Positions 1 to 6,197 of a stretch of DNA of 8,568 nt are shown piece after piece. The position numbers and the translations under genes are program-made. Every line of letters begins with the position of its first letter. Position 1 is the stretch's first letter. This DNA comes from an uncultured Clostridia bacterium. GTDB taxonomy: Bacteria > Bacillota > Clostridia > UBA1381. Location of the stretch: assembly GCA_934486735.1 (NCBI GenBank), contig CAKSQL010000051.1, positions 1-8,568 on the forward strand, written 5' to 3'. Below the pieces are notes generated by a model. It worked only from the letters and a program-made list of their open reading frames with translations. It was not told the origin of the DNA and did not search any database.

Positions 1-276
1 GGCGCTCGGTTAAATGCACAATTCTCGCGAAAATTTCCGCATCTTGCACATTTGCCCTCGTTTGCGTACATCACGTATGCGGCGCTCGGTTAAATGCACA
101 ATTCTCGCGAAAATTTCCGCATCTTGCAAATTTGCCCTCGTTTGCGTACATCACGTACGCGGCGCTCGGTTAAATGCACAATTCTCGCGAAAATTTCCGC
201 ATCTTGCACATTTGCCCTCGTTTGCGTACATCACGTACGCGGCGCTCGGTTAAATGCACAATTCTCGCGAAAATTT
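1..276. repeat. 80-bp tandem repeat array (3 full units plus 36 bp)
   Basis: Units begin at 1, 81, 161 and 241 and each is exactly 80 bp; the fourth matches for 36 bp and then diverges. The three full units differ at only two positions: T instead of C at base 78 of unit 1, and A instead of C at base 49 of unit 2. Each unit contains a short inverted repeat, GCGTAC-ATCAC-GTACGC, spanning unit bases 64-80, which the unit-1 change breaks. The sequence at about 291-317 (from TTCACGTACGGAG) resembles a decayed further unit. The array starts at the window edge, so it probably extends leftwards. The 80-bp period is not a multiple of three, so the open frames through it are a by-product of repetition and not a gene. 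Confidence 0.95.
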
Positions 277-359
277 AAGCGCGGATTGAAAAATTCACGT
301 ACGGAGTATGGATTAAAAATTAAAAAAACATGGATAACAAGGAAAGGGAATGAGGAAAA

Positions 360-1778
360 ATGTATTCACCGGAATCACCAAAGGCAGAGGAGTTTATAAA
401 TCACGAGGAAATTTTACAAACTCTCGAATATGCCGAAAAAAACAAAAACAACGCGGAGCTGATTGACCAAATAATCGAAAAGGCGAAAAAGCGAAAGGGA
501 CTTTCGCACCGCGAGGCGGCGGTTCTGCTCGATTGCGAAATAGAGGAAAAAAACGAGGAGATATACGCCCTGGCACAGCAGATAAAAAAGGATTTCTACG
601 GCAGCAGAATAGTCATGTTTGCGCCGCTGTATCTGTCCAACTACTGCGTGAACGGCTGCGTATACTGTCCGTACCACCGCCAAAACTGCCACATTACGCG
701 GAAAAAGCTGTCGCAGGAGGACATCAAGCGCGAGGTCATCGCACTCCAGGACATGGGACACAAGCGCCTTGCTCTCGAAATGGGCGAGGACCCCGTCAAC
801 AACCCGATCGAATACATGCTCGAAAGCATTAAGACAATCTACGGCATACATCACAAAAACGGGGCAATCCGCCGAGTGAATGTCAACATAGCCGCAACAA
901 CGGTCGAAAACTATCGCAAATTAAAGGATGCCGGAATCGGGACATATATCCTTTTCCAGGAGACCTACCACAAGGAAAGCTACGAAAAGCTGCACCCGAC
1001 CGGCCCGAAGCACAACTACGCTTACCACACCGAGGCGATGGACCGCGCAATGCAGGGCGGAATCGACGATGTCGGCATAGGCGTGCTGTTCGGACTGGAG
1101 CTGTACCGCTACGAATTTGCGGGACTTTTAATGCATGCCGAGCATCTCGAGGCGGCGTTCGGAGTCGGGCCGCACACGATAAGCGTTCCGCGCATACGAC
1201 ACGCGGACGACATCGACCCGACAAAATTCGACAACGGCATAAATGACGATATATTCGCGAAAATAGTAGCCTGTATCAGAATCGCCGTTCCGTACACCGG
1301 CATGATAATTTCGACGCGTGAAAGCAAGGAGTGCCGCGAGCACGTGCTGAAGCTCGGCATATCGCAGATAAGCGGAGGGTCGCGGACGAGCGTCGGCGGC
1401 TACGACGAACCCGAGCCGGAGGATGAGGATTCGTCACAATTCGACGTGAGCGACAACCGAACCTTAGACGAAGTCGTGCGCTGGCTGATGGAGCTTGGCT
1501 ACATCCCCAGCTTCTGCACAGCGTGCTACCGCGAGGGCAGAACCGGCGACCGCTTTATGTCGCTTTGCAAGAGCGGACAGATTCAGAACTGCTGTCACCC
1601 CAACGCGCTCATGACCCTGAAAGAGTATCTCGAGGACTATGCATCAGAGGAGACGCGGCGCATCGGAGACAAGCTGATATTGGATGAAATGCAGAACATT
1701 CCGAATGAAAAGGTTAAGAGCATTGCTCTTGCAAATTTATCCGATATAGAATCGGGAAAAAGGGATTTCCGCTTCTGA
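360..1778 (+). CDS. hydG: [FeFe]-hydrogenase maturase HydG (radical SAM tyrosine lyase)
   Basis: HydG cleaves tyrosine with S-adenosylmethionine to give p-cresol and dehydroglycine, which becomes the CO and CN ligands of the hydrogenase H-cluster; it acts in the cytoplasm. The 472-residue protein has the usual family length. The radical-SAM cluster motif CX3CX2C is at C96, C100 and C103 (NYCVNGCVYCPY). The second-cluster motif specific to HydG, CX2CX22C, is at C386, C389 and C412. This C-terminal motif separates HydG from the related thiamine enzyme ThiH. The ATG follows GAGGA at 352-356 and a GGAAAGGGA at 341-349, so translation initiation is plausible, although GAGGA sits close to the start. 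It lies 173 bp upstream of hydF and is probably co-transcribed with it. No clear promoter is visible between the repeat array and the start; a weak TTGAAA at 286 has no convincing -10. Confidence 0.97.
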   Translation: MYSPESPKAEEFINHEEILQTLEYAEKNKNNAELIDQIIEKAKKRKGLSHREAAVLLDCEIEEKNEEIYALAQQIKKDFYGSRIVMFAPLYLSNYCVNGCVYCPYHRQNCHITRKKLSQEDIKREVIALQDMGHKRLALEMGEDPVNNPIEYMLESIKTIYGIHHKNGAIRRVNVNIAATTVENYRKLKDAGIGTYILFQETYHKESYEKLHPTGPKHNYAYHTEAMDRAMQGGIDDVGIGVLFGLELYRYEFAGLLMHAEHLEAAFGVGPHTISVPRIRHADDIDPTKFDNGINDDIFAKIVACIRIAVPYTGMIISTRESKECREHVLKLGISQISGGSRTSVGGYDEPEPEDEDSSQFDVSDNRTLDEVVRWLMELGYIPSFCTACYREGRTGDRFMSLCKSGQIQNCCHPNALMTLKEYLEDYASEETRRIGDKLILDEMQNIPNEKVKSIALANLSDIESGKRDFRF

Positions 1779-1799
1779 TAATATGAAAAATATGCGGCG

Positions 1800-1912
1800 C
1801 GGCACACCGTTTCAAGGCTCGGAATATGTGCCGTATTTCAAAAAGCGAGCTGTTCCGAACCGTCGGGCGGCAGGAAAGGGAAAAGACAAAATTATGCGGC
1901 GCATTTCGCCGC
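1800..1912 (+). other. Hairpin-rich spacer between hydG and hydF
   Basis: Three inverted repeats lie in this short gap: CGGCACA at 1800-1806 pairing with TGTGCCG at 1827-1833, CCGA/TCGG at 1855-1866, and GCGGCG-CATTT-CGCCGC at 1896-1912. None is followed by a T-run, so they do not look like terminators. They could be RNA processing or stability elements separating the two cistrons. This role is inference. Confidence 0.5.
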
Positions 1913-1936
1913 GGACCGGGGGAGAAGATAAATTTT

Positions 1937-1944
1937 AAGGAGAG
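1937..1944 (+). promoter_or_regulatory. Ribosome binding site that fixes the hydF start
   Basis: AAGGAGAG lies 7 nt before the ATG at 1952. The same reading frame stays open upstream to an ATG at 1826, but that start has no Shine-Dalgarno sequence and its extra 42 residues do not look like HydF, so 1952 is preferred. Confidence 0.85.
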
Positions 1945-1951
1945 AAAACAA

Positions 1952-3136
1952 ATGAGTTTAAACAACACACCCTCTGTCGAAAGAGTGCATATCGCGTTTT
2001 TCGGCAGGCGAAACGCCGGCAAATCAAGCCTGATAAACGCCGTCACCGGGCAAAAGCTGTCGATAGTGTCCGATATTGCAGGCACAACGACCGACCCGGT
2101 CAAAAAGGCGATGGAGCTATTGCCGATAGGTCCGGTTGTGATTATCGACACTCCCGGGCTCGACGACGAGGGCGAACTCGGGCGCATGCGTGTCGAAACA
2201 AGCTACCGCGCTATGGACATGGCAGATATTGCGGTCTTGGTAATAGACTCGTCAAAGGGAAAATCCGACTGCGACCGCGCGGCGGAGGAGGAGCTTAAAA
2301 AGCGAAACATTCCATATATAACGGCGTGGAACAAGTCAGACCTTGCCGATATCGAGTCGGGCGAAAACGAGATTGCGGTCAGTGCAAAGGACAATCTTAA
2401 TATATATGAACTGAAAGAGCTTATCGCACGCCGAATCAAGCCGAACGAAAATGCGCGGCGAATCATAGGCGATTTTATCGTGCCGAACGATTTTATCGTG
2501 CTTGTTGTGCCGATAGACGCCGCCGCCCCAAAGGGCAGGCTGATACTGCCGCAGCAGCAGACGATCCGCGATATCCTGGACTCTCACGCGAATGCGGTGG
2601 TGGTGCAGACCGAGGAACTTGCCGCGGCGCTTGCAAAGCTCGGCGGACTGGTGCGCATGGTCGTGACCGACAGCCAGGCATTCGCCGAGGTGTCAAAAAT
2701 CGTTCCGGAGAATGTGCCGCTCACTTCATTTTCGATTCTTTTTGCGAGATATAAAGGCGATTTGCGGCAGAACATCGAGGGCGCAAAAACGCTTGACAAG
2801 CTCTCGGACGGGGACAGAATTTTAATCAGCGAGGGCTGCACTCATCACAGGCAGTGCGGCGATATCGGCACTGTCAAGCTGCCGTGCAGGATTGAAACAT
2901 ACAGCGGCACAAAACCGTCTTTCGCATGGACAAGCGGAACGGAGTTTTGCTCCGACGCAAGCGCGTACAGGCTGATTATACACTGCGGCGGCTGCATGCT
3001 CAACGAGCGCGAAATGAAAAGCCGTCTCGCACGAGCAAAATCCGCTAAAATCCCGATGACGAATTACGGCATCGCACTCGCGAAAATGAACGGTATTTTG
3101 GAAAGAAGTATTGAAGTTTTTGACGGTGATTATTAA
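1952..3136 (+). CDS. hydF: [FeFe]-hydrogenase maturation GTPase HydF
   Basis: HydF is the scaffold on which the 2Fe subcluster of [FeFe] hydrogenase is assembled from HydE and HydG products before transfer to the apo-hydrogenase. The 394-residue protein has the family's three parts. The N-terminal Ras-like GTPase domain shows the P-loop GRRNAGKS (residues 18-25), DTPG (66-69) and NKSD (127-130). A middle dimerisation region follows. The C-terminal cluster-binding part has C296 in CTHH and the HCGGC signature with H344, C345 and C348, the expected [4Fe-4S] ligands. All key residues are present, so the gene looks functional. It follows hydG on the same strand. hydE is not in this window and must be elsewhere, possibly just upstream. 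No canonical terminator is visible after it; the AT-rich spacer to 3280 has only weak foldbacks. Confidence 0.97.
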   Translation: MSLNNTPSVERVHIAFFGRRNAGKSSLINAVTGQKLSIVSDIAGTTTDPVKKAMELLPIGPVVIIDTPGLDDEGELGRMRVETSYRAMDMADIAVLVIDSSKGKSDCDRAAEEELKKRNIPYITAWNKSDLADIESGENEIAVSAKDNLNIYELKELIARRIKPNENARRIIGDFIVPNDFIVLVVPIDAAAPKGRLILPQQQTIRDILDSHANAVVVQTEELAAALAKLGGLVRMVVTDSQAFAEVSKIVPENVPLTSFSILFARYKGDLRQNIEGAKTLDKLSDGDRILISEGCTHHRQCGDIGTVKLPCRIETYSGTKPSFAWTSGTEFCSDASAYRLIIHCGGCMLNEREMKSRLARAKSAKIPMTNYGIALAKMNGILERSIEVFDGDY

Positions 3137-3279
3137 TATTTGTAATATTTTGTCGGATTTTGGGACGAAAATCGAACAAATAATGCACAATATAAAAGCA
3201 AAAAGAGATAATTAAAATATGCAGATTTAATAAAAATTACATTCCGATTACAAATTTTGAAAAAAGTTGTTAAAAAAGT

Positions 3280-3308
3280 TTGACAAATCGAAAAAAATGG
3301 TGTATAAT
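3280..3308 (+). promoter_or_regulatory. Consensus SigA-type promoter of the NlpC/P60 gene
   Basis: TTGACA (3280-3285) and TATAAT (3303-3308) are both perfect consensus hexamers with a 17-bp spacer. Transcription would start near 3315 and give a leader of about 70 nt. In that leader AAACATC (3327-3333) can pair with GATGTTT (3354-3360). A strong Shine-Dalgarno, AGGAGG (3371-3376), follows. This suggests strong, constitutive expression. Confidence 0.93.
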
Positions 3309-3386
3309 AAATTTGTAACAATTTAGAAACATCGAAGTAATGTAGAAACACCGGATGTTTTTAAAGGTACAGGAGGTAATTTTTAA

Positions 3387-4913
3387 ATGGTGAACTTGAA
3401 ACATGCGGCTTCCGCGATTGCGGCGGTTGCAATGGTCGGTTCGTTGGCGGCGCATCAGGCAGCTGATATGACGTCTGTCAGTGCGAAAAAACCGGATGTA
3501 AAAATCCAGTTCAAGCAGCCGGACATATTAAAAGGTGACGGCGAGGGAATAGTCCTTGACGAAATCCCGGCGCAGACCGCAAAAAAAGCGGAAGTGACAG
3601 AGACGGCGGCGGACAGCGAAGAAGCTCCGAAAGAAAATGAAAAAGGCTATGTGCTCATAACCGAGGCATATTTGAATCTGAGAGCCGAACCCTCAACCGA
3701 GGCGGAGGTTGTGTCGCAGCTCGAATGTGCGGCAGAGGTGACAATTCTCGCCGATTCCGATGAATGGTATCAGGTGCAGAGCGGCGACAAGACCGGATAT
3801 GTATATAAGAAATTTATCACAAATTCGTATGACGAAGCAAGAGCGGCGATGCTCGAAAACTTCAAATATGAGTCGGGTTACATAAATGCCGACGGAGTTA
3901 ATATCAGAGACGGCGCGGGCACAGACGGCACAAACGTCATTGACCAGACCGACAACGGTGATTTGGTGTTCGTTATCGAGCGTGCAAATGACGAGTGGAT
4001 AAAGGTTTTCTACGGCAAAAACTATGATGTCGGATATGTAAAGACCGAGTTTGTCACAATCGATGACGCGGTCAGCAAGGACGACGTTGCGGCGGCGAAG
4101 ATAAACCGAATCAACGATATCTCGAAAAAGGGCGTTGTTTCGTCGGACGGCGAAAAACTCAATGTGAGAACTCAGCCGGATGAGGAATCGGAAATTATCG
4201 ATTCGCTTTCGGACGGAGACGCGGTAAGGATAATCACCAAGGGCAGCAAGTGGACAAAAATTGCTGTCGGAAACGGCGGAAAGACAGCGTATGTCAAGTC
4301 GGAGTACATTTTGGATGAGGATCAGATAGCTGCAAGAGAAGCTGCAAAGAAAGCCGAGGAAGAGAAAAAGCAGCAGGAAGCAAAGAAAAAGGAAGAACAG
4401 AAGAAACAACAGAAGAAACAACAGGAAAAGGCTGCGGCTGACGCAAAGAAAAAGCAACAGCAGCAGGCTGCGAAGAATACAAAGACAAAGACCGAAACAA
4501 AGGCTGCAAGCGAGACGTCGTCGGCACAGTCGACGGGCAGCGGCTCGGGGCAGGCAATCGTAAATGCCGCAAAGAGATATATCGGAACAAGATATGTATA
4601 CGGCGGAAACTCACCGTCAACAGGCTTTGACTGCTCGGGTCTGGTGCAATATGCATGCAGACAGGCAGGCGTTTCGGTAAGCCGTTCGTCAAGAGCGCAA
4701 TACGGAAACGGAACAGCGGTTTCAAGATCGAATTTGCAGCCGGGAGACTTGATATTCTTCTCCAAGGGCGGCGGCATATCGCATGTTGTTATCTATGCAG
4801 GCAACGGACAGGTAATTCACTCTCCGCGGCCGGGTAAAACAGTTTGCTATGCTTCATTGTCAACCATTTGCAGTTATTCAAACTATGTCGGTGCAAGACG
4901 TGTGGCAGGCTGA
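3387..4913 (+). CDS. Secreted SH3b-NlpC/P60 cell-wall endopeptidase
   Basis: The protein is a probable peptidoglycan hydrolase cutting stem-peptide bonds, exported and bound to the cell wall. Residues 1 to about 27 form a modest signal peptide with a Lys/His n-region and an Ala-rich hydrophobic core, possibly cleaved after an AHQA-like site. Three bacterial SH3 domains follow at about 88-146, 165-225 and 247-308; each carries the typical LNLR, VNIR or LNVR strand. A Lys/Gln/Ala/Glu-rich linker at about 312-375 probably spans the wall. The C-terminal NlpC/P60 domain (about 387-508) has catalytic C416 in FDCSG, H466 in ISHVVIY and H478 in VIHSP, so it looks active. The start is set by AGGAGG 10 nt upstream. 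It is a single-gene unit between its own promoter and terminator. Substrate bond (for example D-Glu-diaminopimelate) is inferred from the family. Confidence 0.93.
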   Translation: MVNLKHAASAIAAVAMVGSLAAHQAADMTSVSAKKPDVKIQFKQPDILKGDGEGIVLDEIPAQTAKKAEVTETAADSEEAPKENEKGYVLITEAYLNLRAEPSTEAEVVSQLECAAEVTILADSDEWYQVQSGDKTGYVYKKFITNSYDEARAAMLENFKYESGYINADGVNIRDGAGTDGTNVIDQTDNGDLVFVIERANDEWIKVFYGKNYDVGYVKTEFVTIDDAVSKDDVAAAKINRINDISKKGVVSSDGEKLNVRTQPDEESEIIDSLSDGDAVRIITKGSKWTKIAVGNGGKTAYVKSEYILDEDQIAAREAAKKAEEEKKQQEAKKKEEQKKQQKKQQEKAAADAKKKQQQQAAKNTKTKTETKAASETSSAQSTGSGSGQAIVNAAKRYIGTRYVYGGNSPSTGFDCSGLVQYACRQAGVSVSRSSRAQYGNGTAVSRSNLQPGDLIFFSKGGGISHVVIYAGNGQVIHSPRPGKTVCYASLSTICSYSNYVGARRVAG

Positions 4914-4942
4914 TAAAGAGTTAATAAGTCAACTCCCCTTTT

Positions 4943-4988
4943 AAAAGAGACACTGTCGGATAAAAAAGATTCGACAGTGTTTCTTTTT
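4943..4988 (+). terminator. Intrinsic terminator after the NlpC/P60 gene
   Basis: A 16-bp stem with one G-U pair is formed by 4943-4958 and 4972-4987 around a 13-nt loop (core GACACTGTCG / CGACAGTGTT). The right arm ends in TTCTTTTT. The A-rich left flank means it could also stop transcription coming from the other side. Confidence 0.93.
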
Positions 4989-5108
4989 GTATAGAGAAAT
5001 TATGCTTTTTGTGCAGCAGTGCGGAGTATTCTCGGCATATGCTCTGAACAGCTGCGGTGCGGGTTGGAGTGTTGCCCGCGGCAGAGTGTGCGGAGATGAG
5101 CTTGTGCG

Positions 5109-5337
5109 GCATGCGTGGGTGTCGTTTGTGCAGCATGCGTGAGCGTCATTCGTGTGGCATGCATGGGTGTCGTCCGCGCGGCATGCGTGGGGTGTCGTCC
5201 GCGCGGCATGCATGAGTGTCGTTTGTGCGGCATGCGTGGGGTGTCGTCCGCGCAGCATGCGTGAGCGTCATTCGTGTGGCATGTGTGAGTGTCGTTTGTG
5301 CGGCATGCATGGGTGTCGTCCGCGCGGCATGCGTGGG
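5109..5337. repeat. 24-bp CpG-rich tandem array (9 units plus a partial tenth)
   Basis: Units begin with GCATG at 5109, 5133, 5157, 5181, 5206, 5230, 5255, 5279, 5303 and 5327. They are 24 bp, except units 4 and 6, which are 25 bp through one extra G. Ten of the 24 columns vary (6, 7, 10, 12, 16, 18, 19, 21, 23, 24) and every substitution is a transition. Units 2 and 7 are identical, as are units 3 and 9. All six CpG steps of the inferred ancestral unit appear as TpG or CpA in some copies. Open frames cross the array on both strands, but they encode only the repeat, lack good ribosome sites and are broken by the 25-bp units, so no protein is called. Confidence 0.95.
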
Positions 5338-5485
5338 TTGAAATTGATTTCTTTCAGCTGCCGGTTCTGTACCGATTTTTGAGTGTATATTTTTGATTTT
5401 ATAGAACAAAGGTATGCAAAATTTTTATGATAATATTGTAATTTTTCGATTCCGTGTCGGTGTGCCGCGAATGCAAAAATTACTT

Positions 5486-5506
5486 TAAAAAGCACAATAG
5501 TGTTAA
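5486..5506 (+). repeat. 21-nt direct repeat, left copy
   Basis: This matches 6021-6041 at 19 of 21 positions; the shared core is GCACAAT-N-GTGTTAA. The two copies bracket the origin-like segment and the palindrome cluster. They may be relics of one element, protein-binding sites or chance; no function is assigned. Confidence 0.55.
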
Positions 5507-5536
5507 ACAGATGGGAAAATCAGTCACAAAATATGA

Positions 5537-5558
5537 GTTATCCACACCTGTGGACAAC
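5537..5558. promoter_or_regulatory. Two facing DnaA-box-like sites
   Basis: TTATCCACA (5538-5546) matches the DnaA box consensus TTATNCACA exactly. Two bases later TGTGGACAA (5549-5557) is an inverted copy, reading TTGTCCACA on the other strand with one mismatch. With flanking G and C this gives a near-perfect palindrome. DnaA binding is a prediction from the motif; chance or coding origin is possible. Confidence 0.5.
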
Positions 5559-5586
5559 TTGGTTAGTATAACCTAACTAAATTTCG

Positions 5587-5648
5587 GATTGGTCTCGTAT
5601 TTGGGACTAATTCCGGGACCAATCACGAGACCAATCACGAGACCAATC
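5587..5648. repeat. 12-bp inverted repeat able to form a long hairpin
   Basis: GATTGGTCTCGT (5587-5598) is the exact reverse complement of ACGAGACCAATC, found at 5625-5636 and again at 5637-5648. The right arm is embedded in the direct repeats, so two alternative hairpins can form. Confidence 0.8.
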
Positions 5649-5657
5649 ACGAGACCA
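5617..5657. repeat. Iteron-like 12-bp direct repeats
   Basis: GACCAATCACGA occurs three times without a gap (5617-5628, 5629-5640, 5641-5652), followed by a partial GACCA. A diverged unit, GGACTAATTCCG, sits just before at about 5604-5615. Read in one + frame the repeats encode Thr-Asn-His-Glu, but no long frame contains them. They may be iterons, or a relic of a repetitive coding linker. Confidence 0.8.
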
Positions 5658-5731
5658 TAAATAAATAAAAATAAAAATATAAATATAAATATATAATATA
5701 ATAATTATAATTAAAAAAATAAATAAAAATA
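5657..5731. other. 75-nt tract of pure A and T
   Basis: No G or C occurs from 5657 to 5731. The tract directly follows the 12-bp repeats. Such sequence melts easily and is typical of DNA-unwinding elements, though it is also common in AT-rich spacers and in Asn/Lys-rich coding relics. The next 300 bases hold no gene. Confidence 0.85.
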
Positions 5732-5832
5732 CAAACGAAAACAGAAACTATATCAACATAAAGATAGTGAGGAAATAGCGTTTCTTCCTTGGTGCTGAAA
5801 AAAATATTGATTTAAGGGCAGAATATCACAAT

Positions 5833-6037
5833 AATTTCAGAGATACTGAAATTTAACACAAAATTATCTCTCTAAGCGCTTAAGGGTGGGGAGGCAGTAT
5901 CATATCATACCTCGATATGAAAAATGCTCTCACGAACAAAAATTCGAATTATTTTGGGTATATGCATTTTTTCTCACTCTCTCTCGGGAGTATTGCTGAG
6001 CTGATTGCTCTAAAAAATGGTAAAAGGCACAATTGTG
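5833..6037. other. Cluster of short palindromes in gene-free DNA
   Basis: Five perfect inverted repeats occur within 205 bp: AATTTCAG-AGATA-CTGAAATT (5833-5853), TAAGCGCTTA (5873-5882), TCATATC/GATATGA with a 7-nt gap (5900-5920), AATTCGAATT (5941-5950) and CACAATTGTG (6028-6037). They could be operators, hairpins or chance in AT-rich DNA. No coding region is supported here. Confidence 0.55.
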
Positions 6038-6041
6038 TTAA
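6021..6041 (+). repeat. 21-nt direct repeat, right copy
   Basis: Partner of 5486-5506, with 19 of 21 bases shared. This copy contains the perfect palindrome CACAATTGTG; the left copy has one base changed inside it. Confidence 0.55.
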
Positions 6042-6083
6042 TGCTGCTTGTGATAAAGAAGATAATTTTAACAGCTGACAGAC

Positions 6084-6112
6084 TTGACATATCGGAGTAA
6101 AAATGGTATACT
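6084..6112 (+). promoter_or_regulatory. Extended -10 SigA-type promoter of the TSCPD gene
   Basis: TTGACA (6084-6089) and TATACT (6107-6112) are separated by 17 bp, with a TGn extension at 6104-6106. Transcription should begin near 6119, leaving a leader of about 79 nt. Because these elements lie inside the longest open frame, which starts at 6084, the true protein start must be downstream. Confidence 0.9.
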
Positions 6113-6197
6113 GGTAGTGGGTTTTAAAAAAGCCCGATTATGCGATTGTGAAGCGTTGGCGGCATGGTTGCAAATTGCTGAAGAAAGGTTGGTAGAT

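Noticed and set aside
286..315. hydG promoter with TTGAAA at 286
   Set aside because: The only -10 candidates, TATGGA or GGATTA, are poor or badly spaced.
94..399. 101-codon + strand frame through the 80-bp array and into hydG
   Set aside because: It exists because the repeat lacks stops. The 80-bp period shifts frame each unit, there is no ribosome site, and it overlaps the hydG start.
1826..1951. 42-residue N-terminal extension of HydF
   Set aside because: No Shine-Dalgarno at 1826, the residues do not resemble HydF, and a strong site precedes ATG 1952.
3137..3180. Terminator after hydF
   Set aside because: Only weak foldbacks are seen (AATATT-TGT-AATATT and a bulged CGGATTTT/AAAATCG), without a clear stem followed by a T-run.
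5109..5337. CRISPR array
   Set aside because: The 24-bp units are directly adjacent with no unique spacers, and no cas gene is present.
4941..5409. Overlapping - strand frames rich in His-Ala-Cys-Arg-Thr across the 24-bp array
   Set aside because: Several frames are open at once because the unit is 24 bp and poor in stop codons. No promoter or ribosome site is seen, and the array looks non-coding.
5442..5576. Short + frame with a CRECKNYFKKH zinc-finger-like stretch, ending over the DnaA boxes
   Set aside because: It is only 44 codons with its first ATG at 5511 and no ribosome site. It may be a relic but cannot be supported as a gene.
6017..6100. 27-residue hydrophobic microprotein frame starting at ATG 6017
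   Set aside because: There is no ribosome site, and its end overlaps the TSCPD promoter -35 region and spacer.
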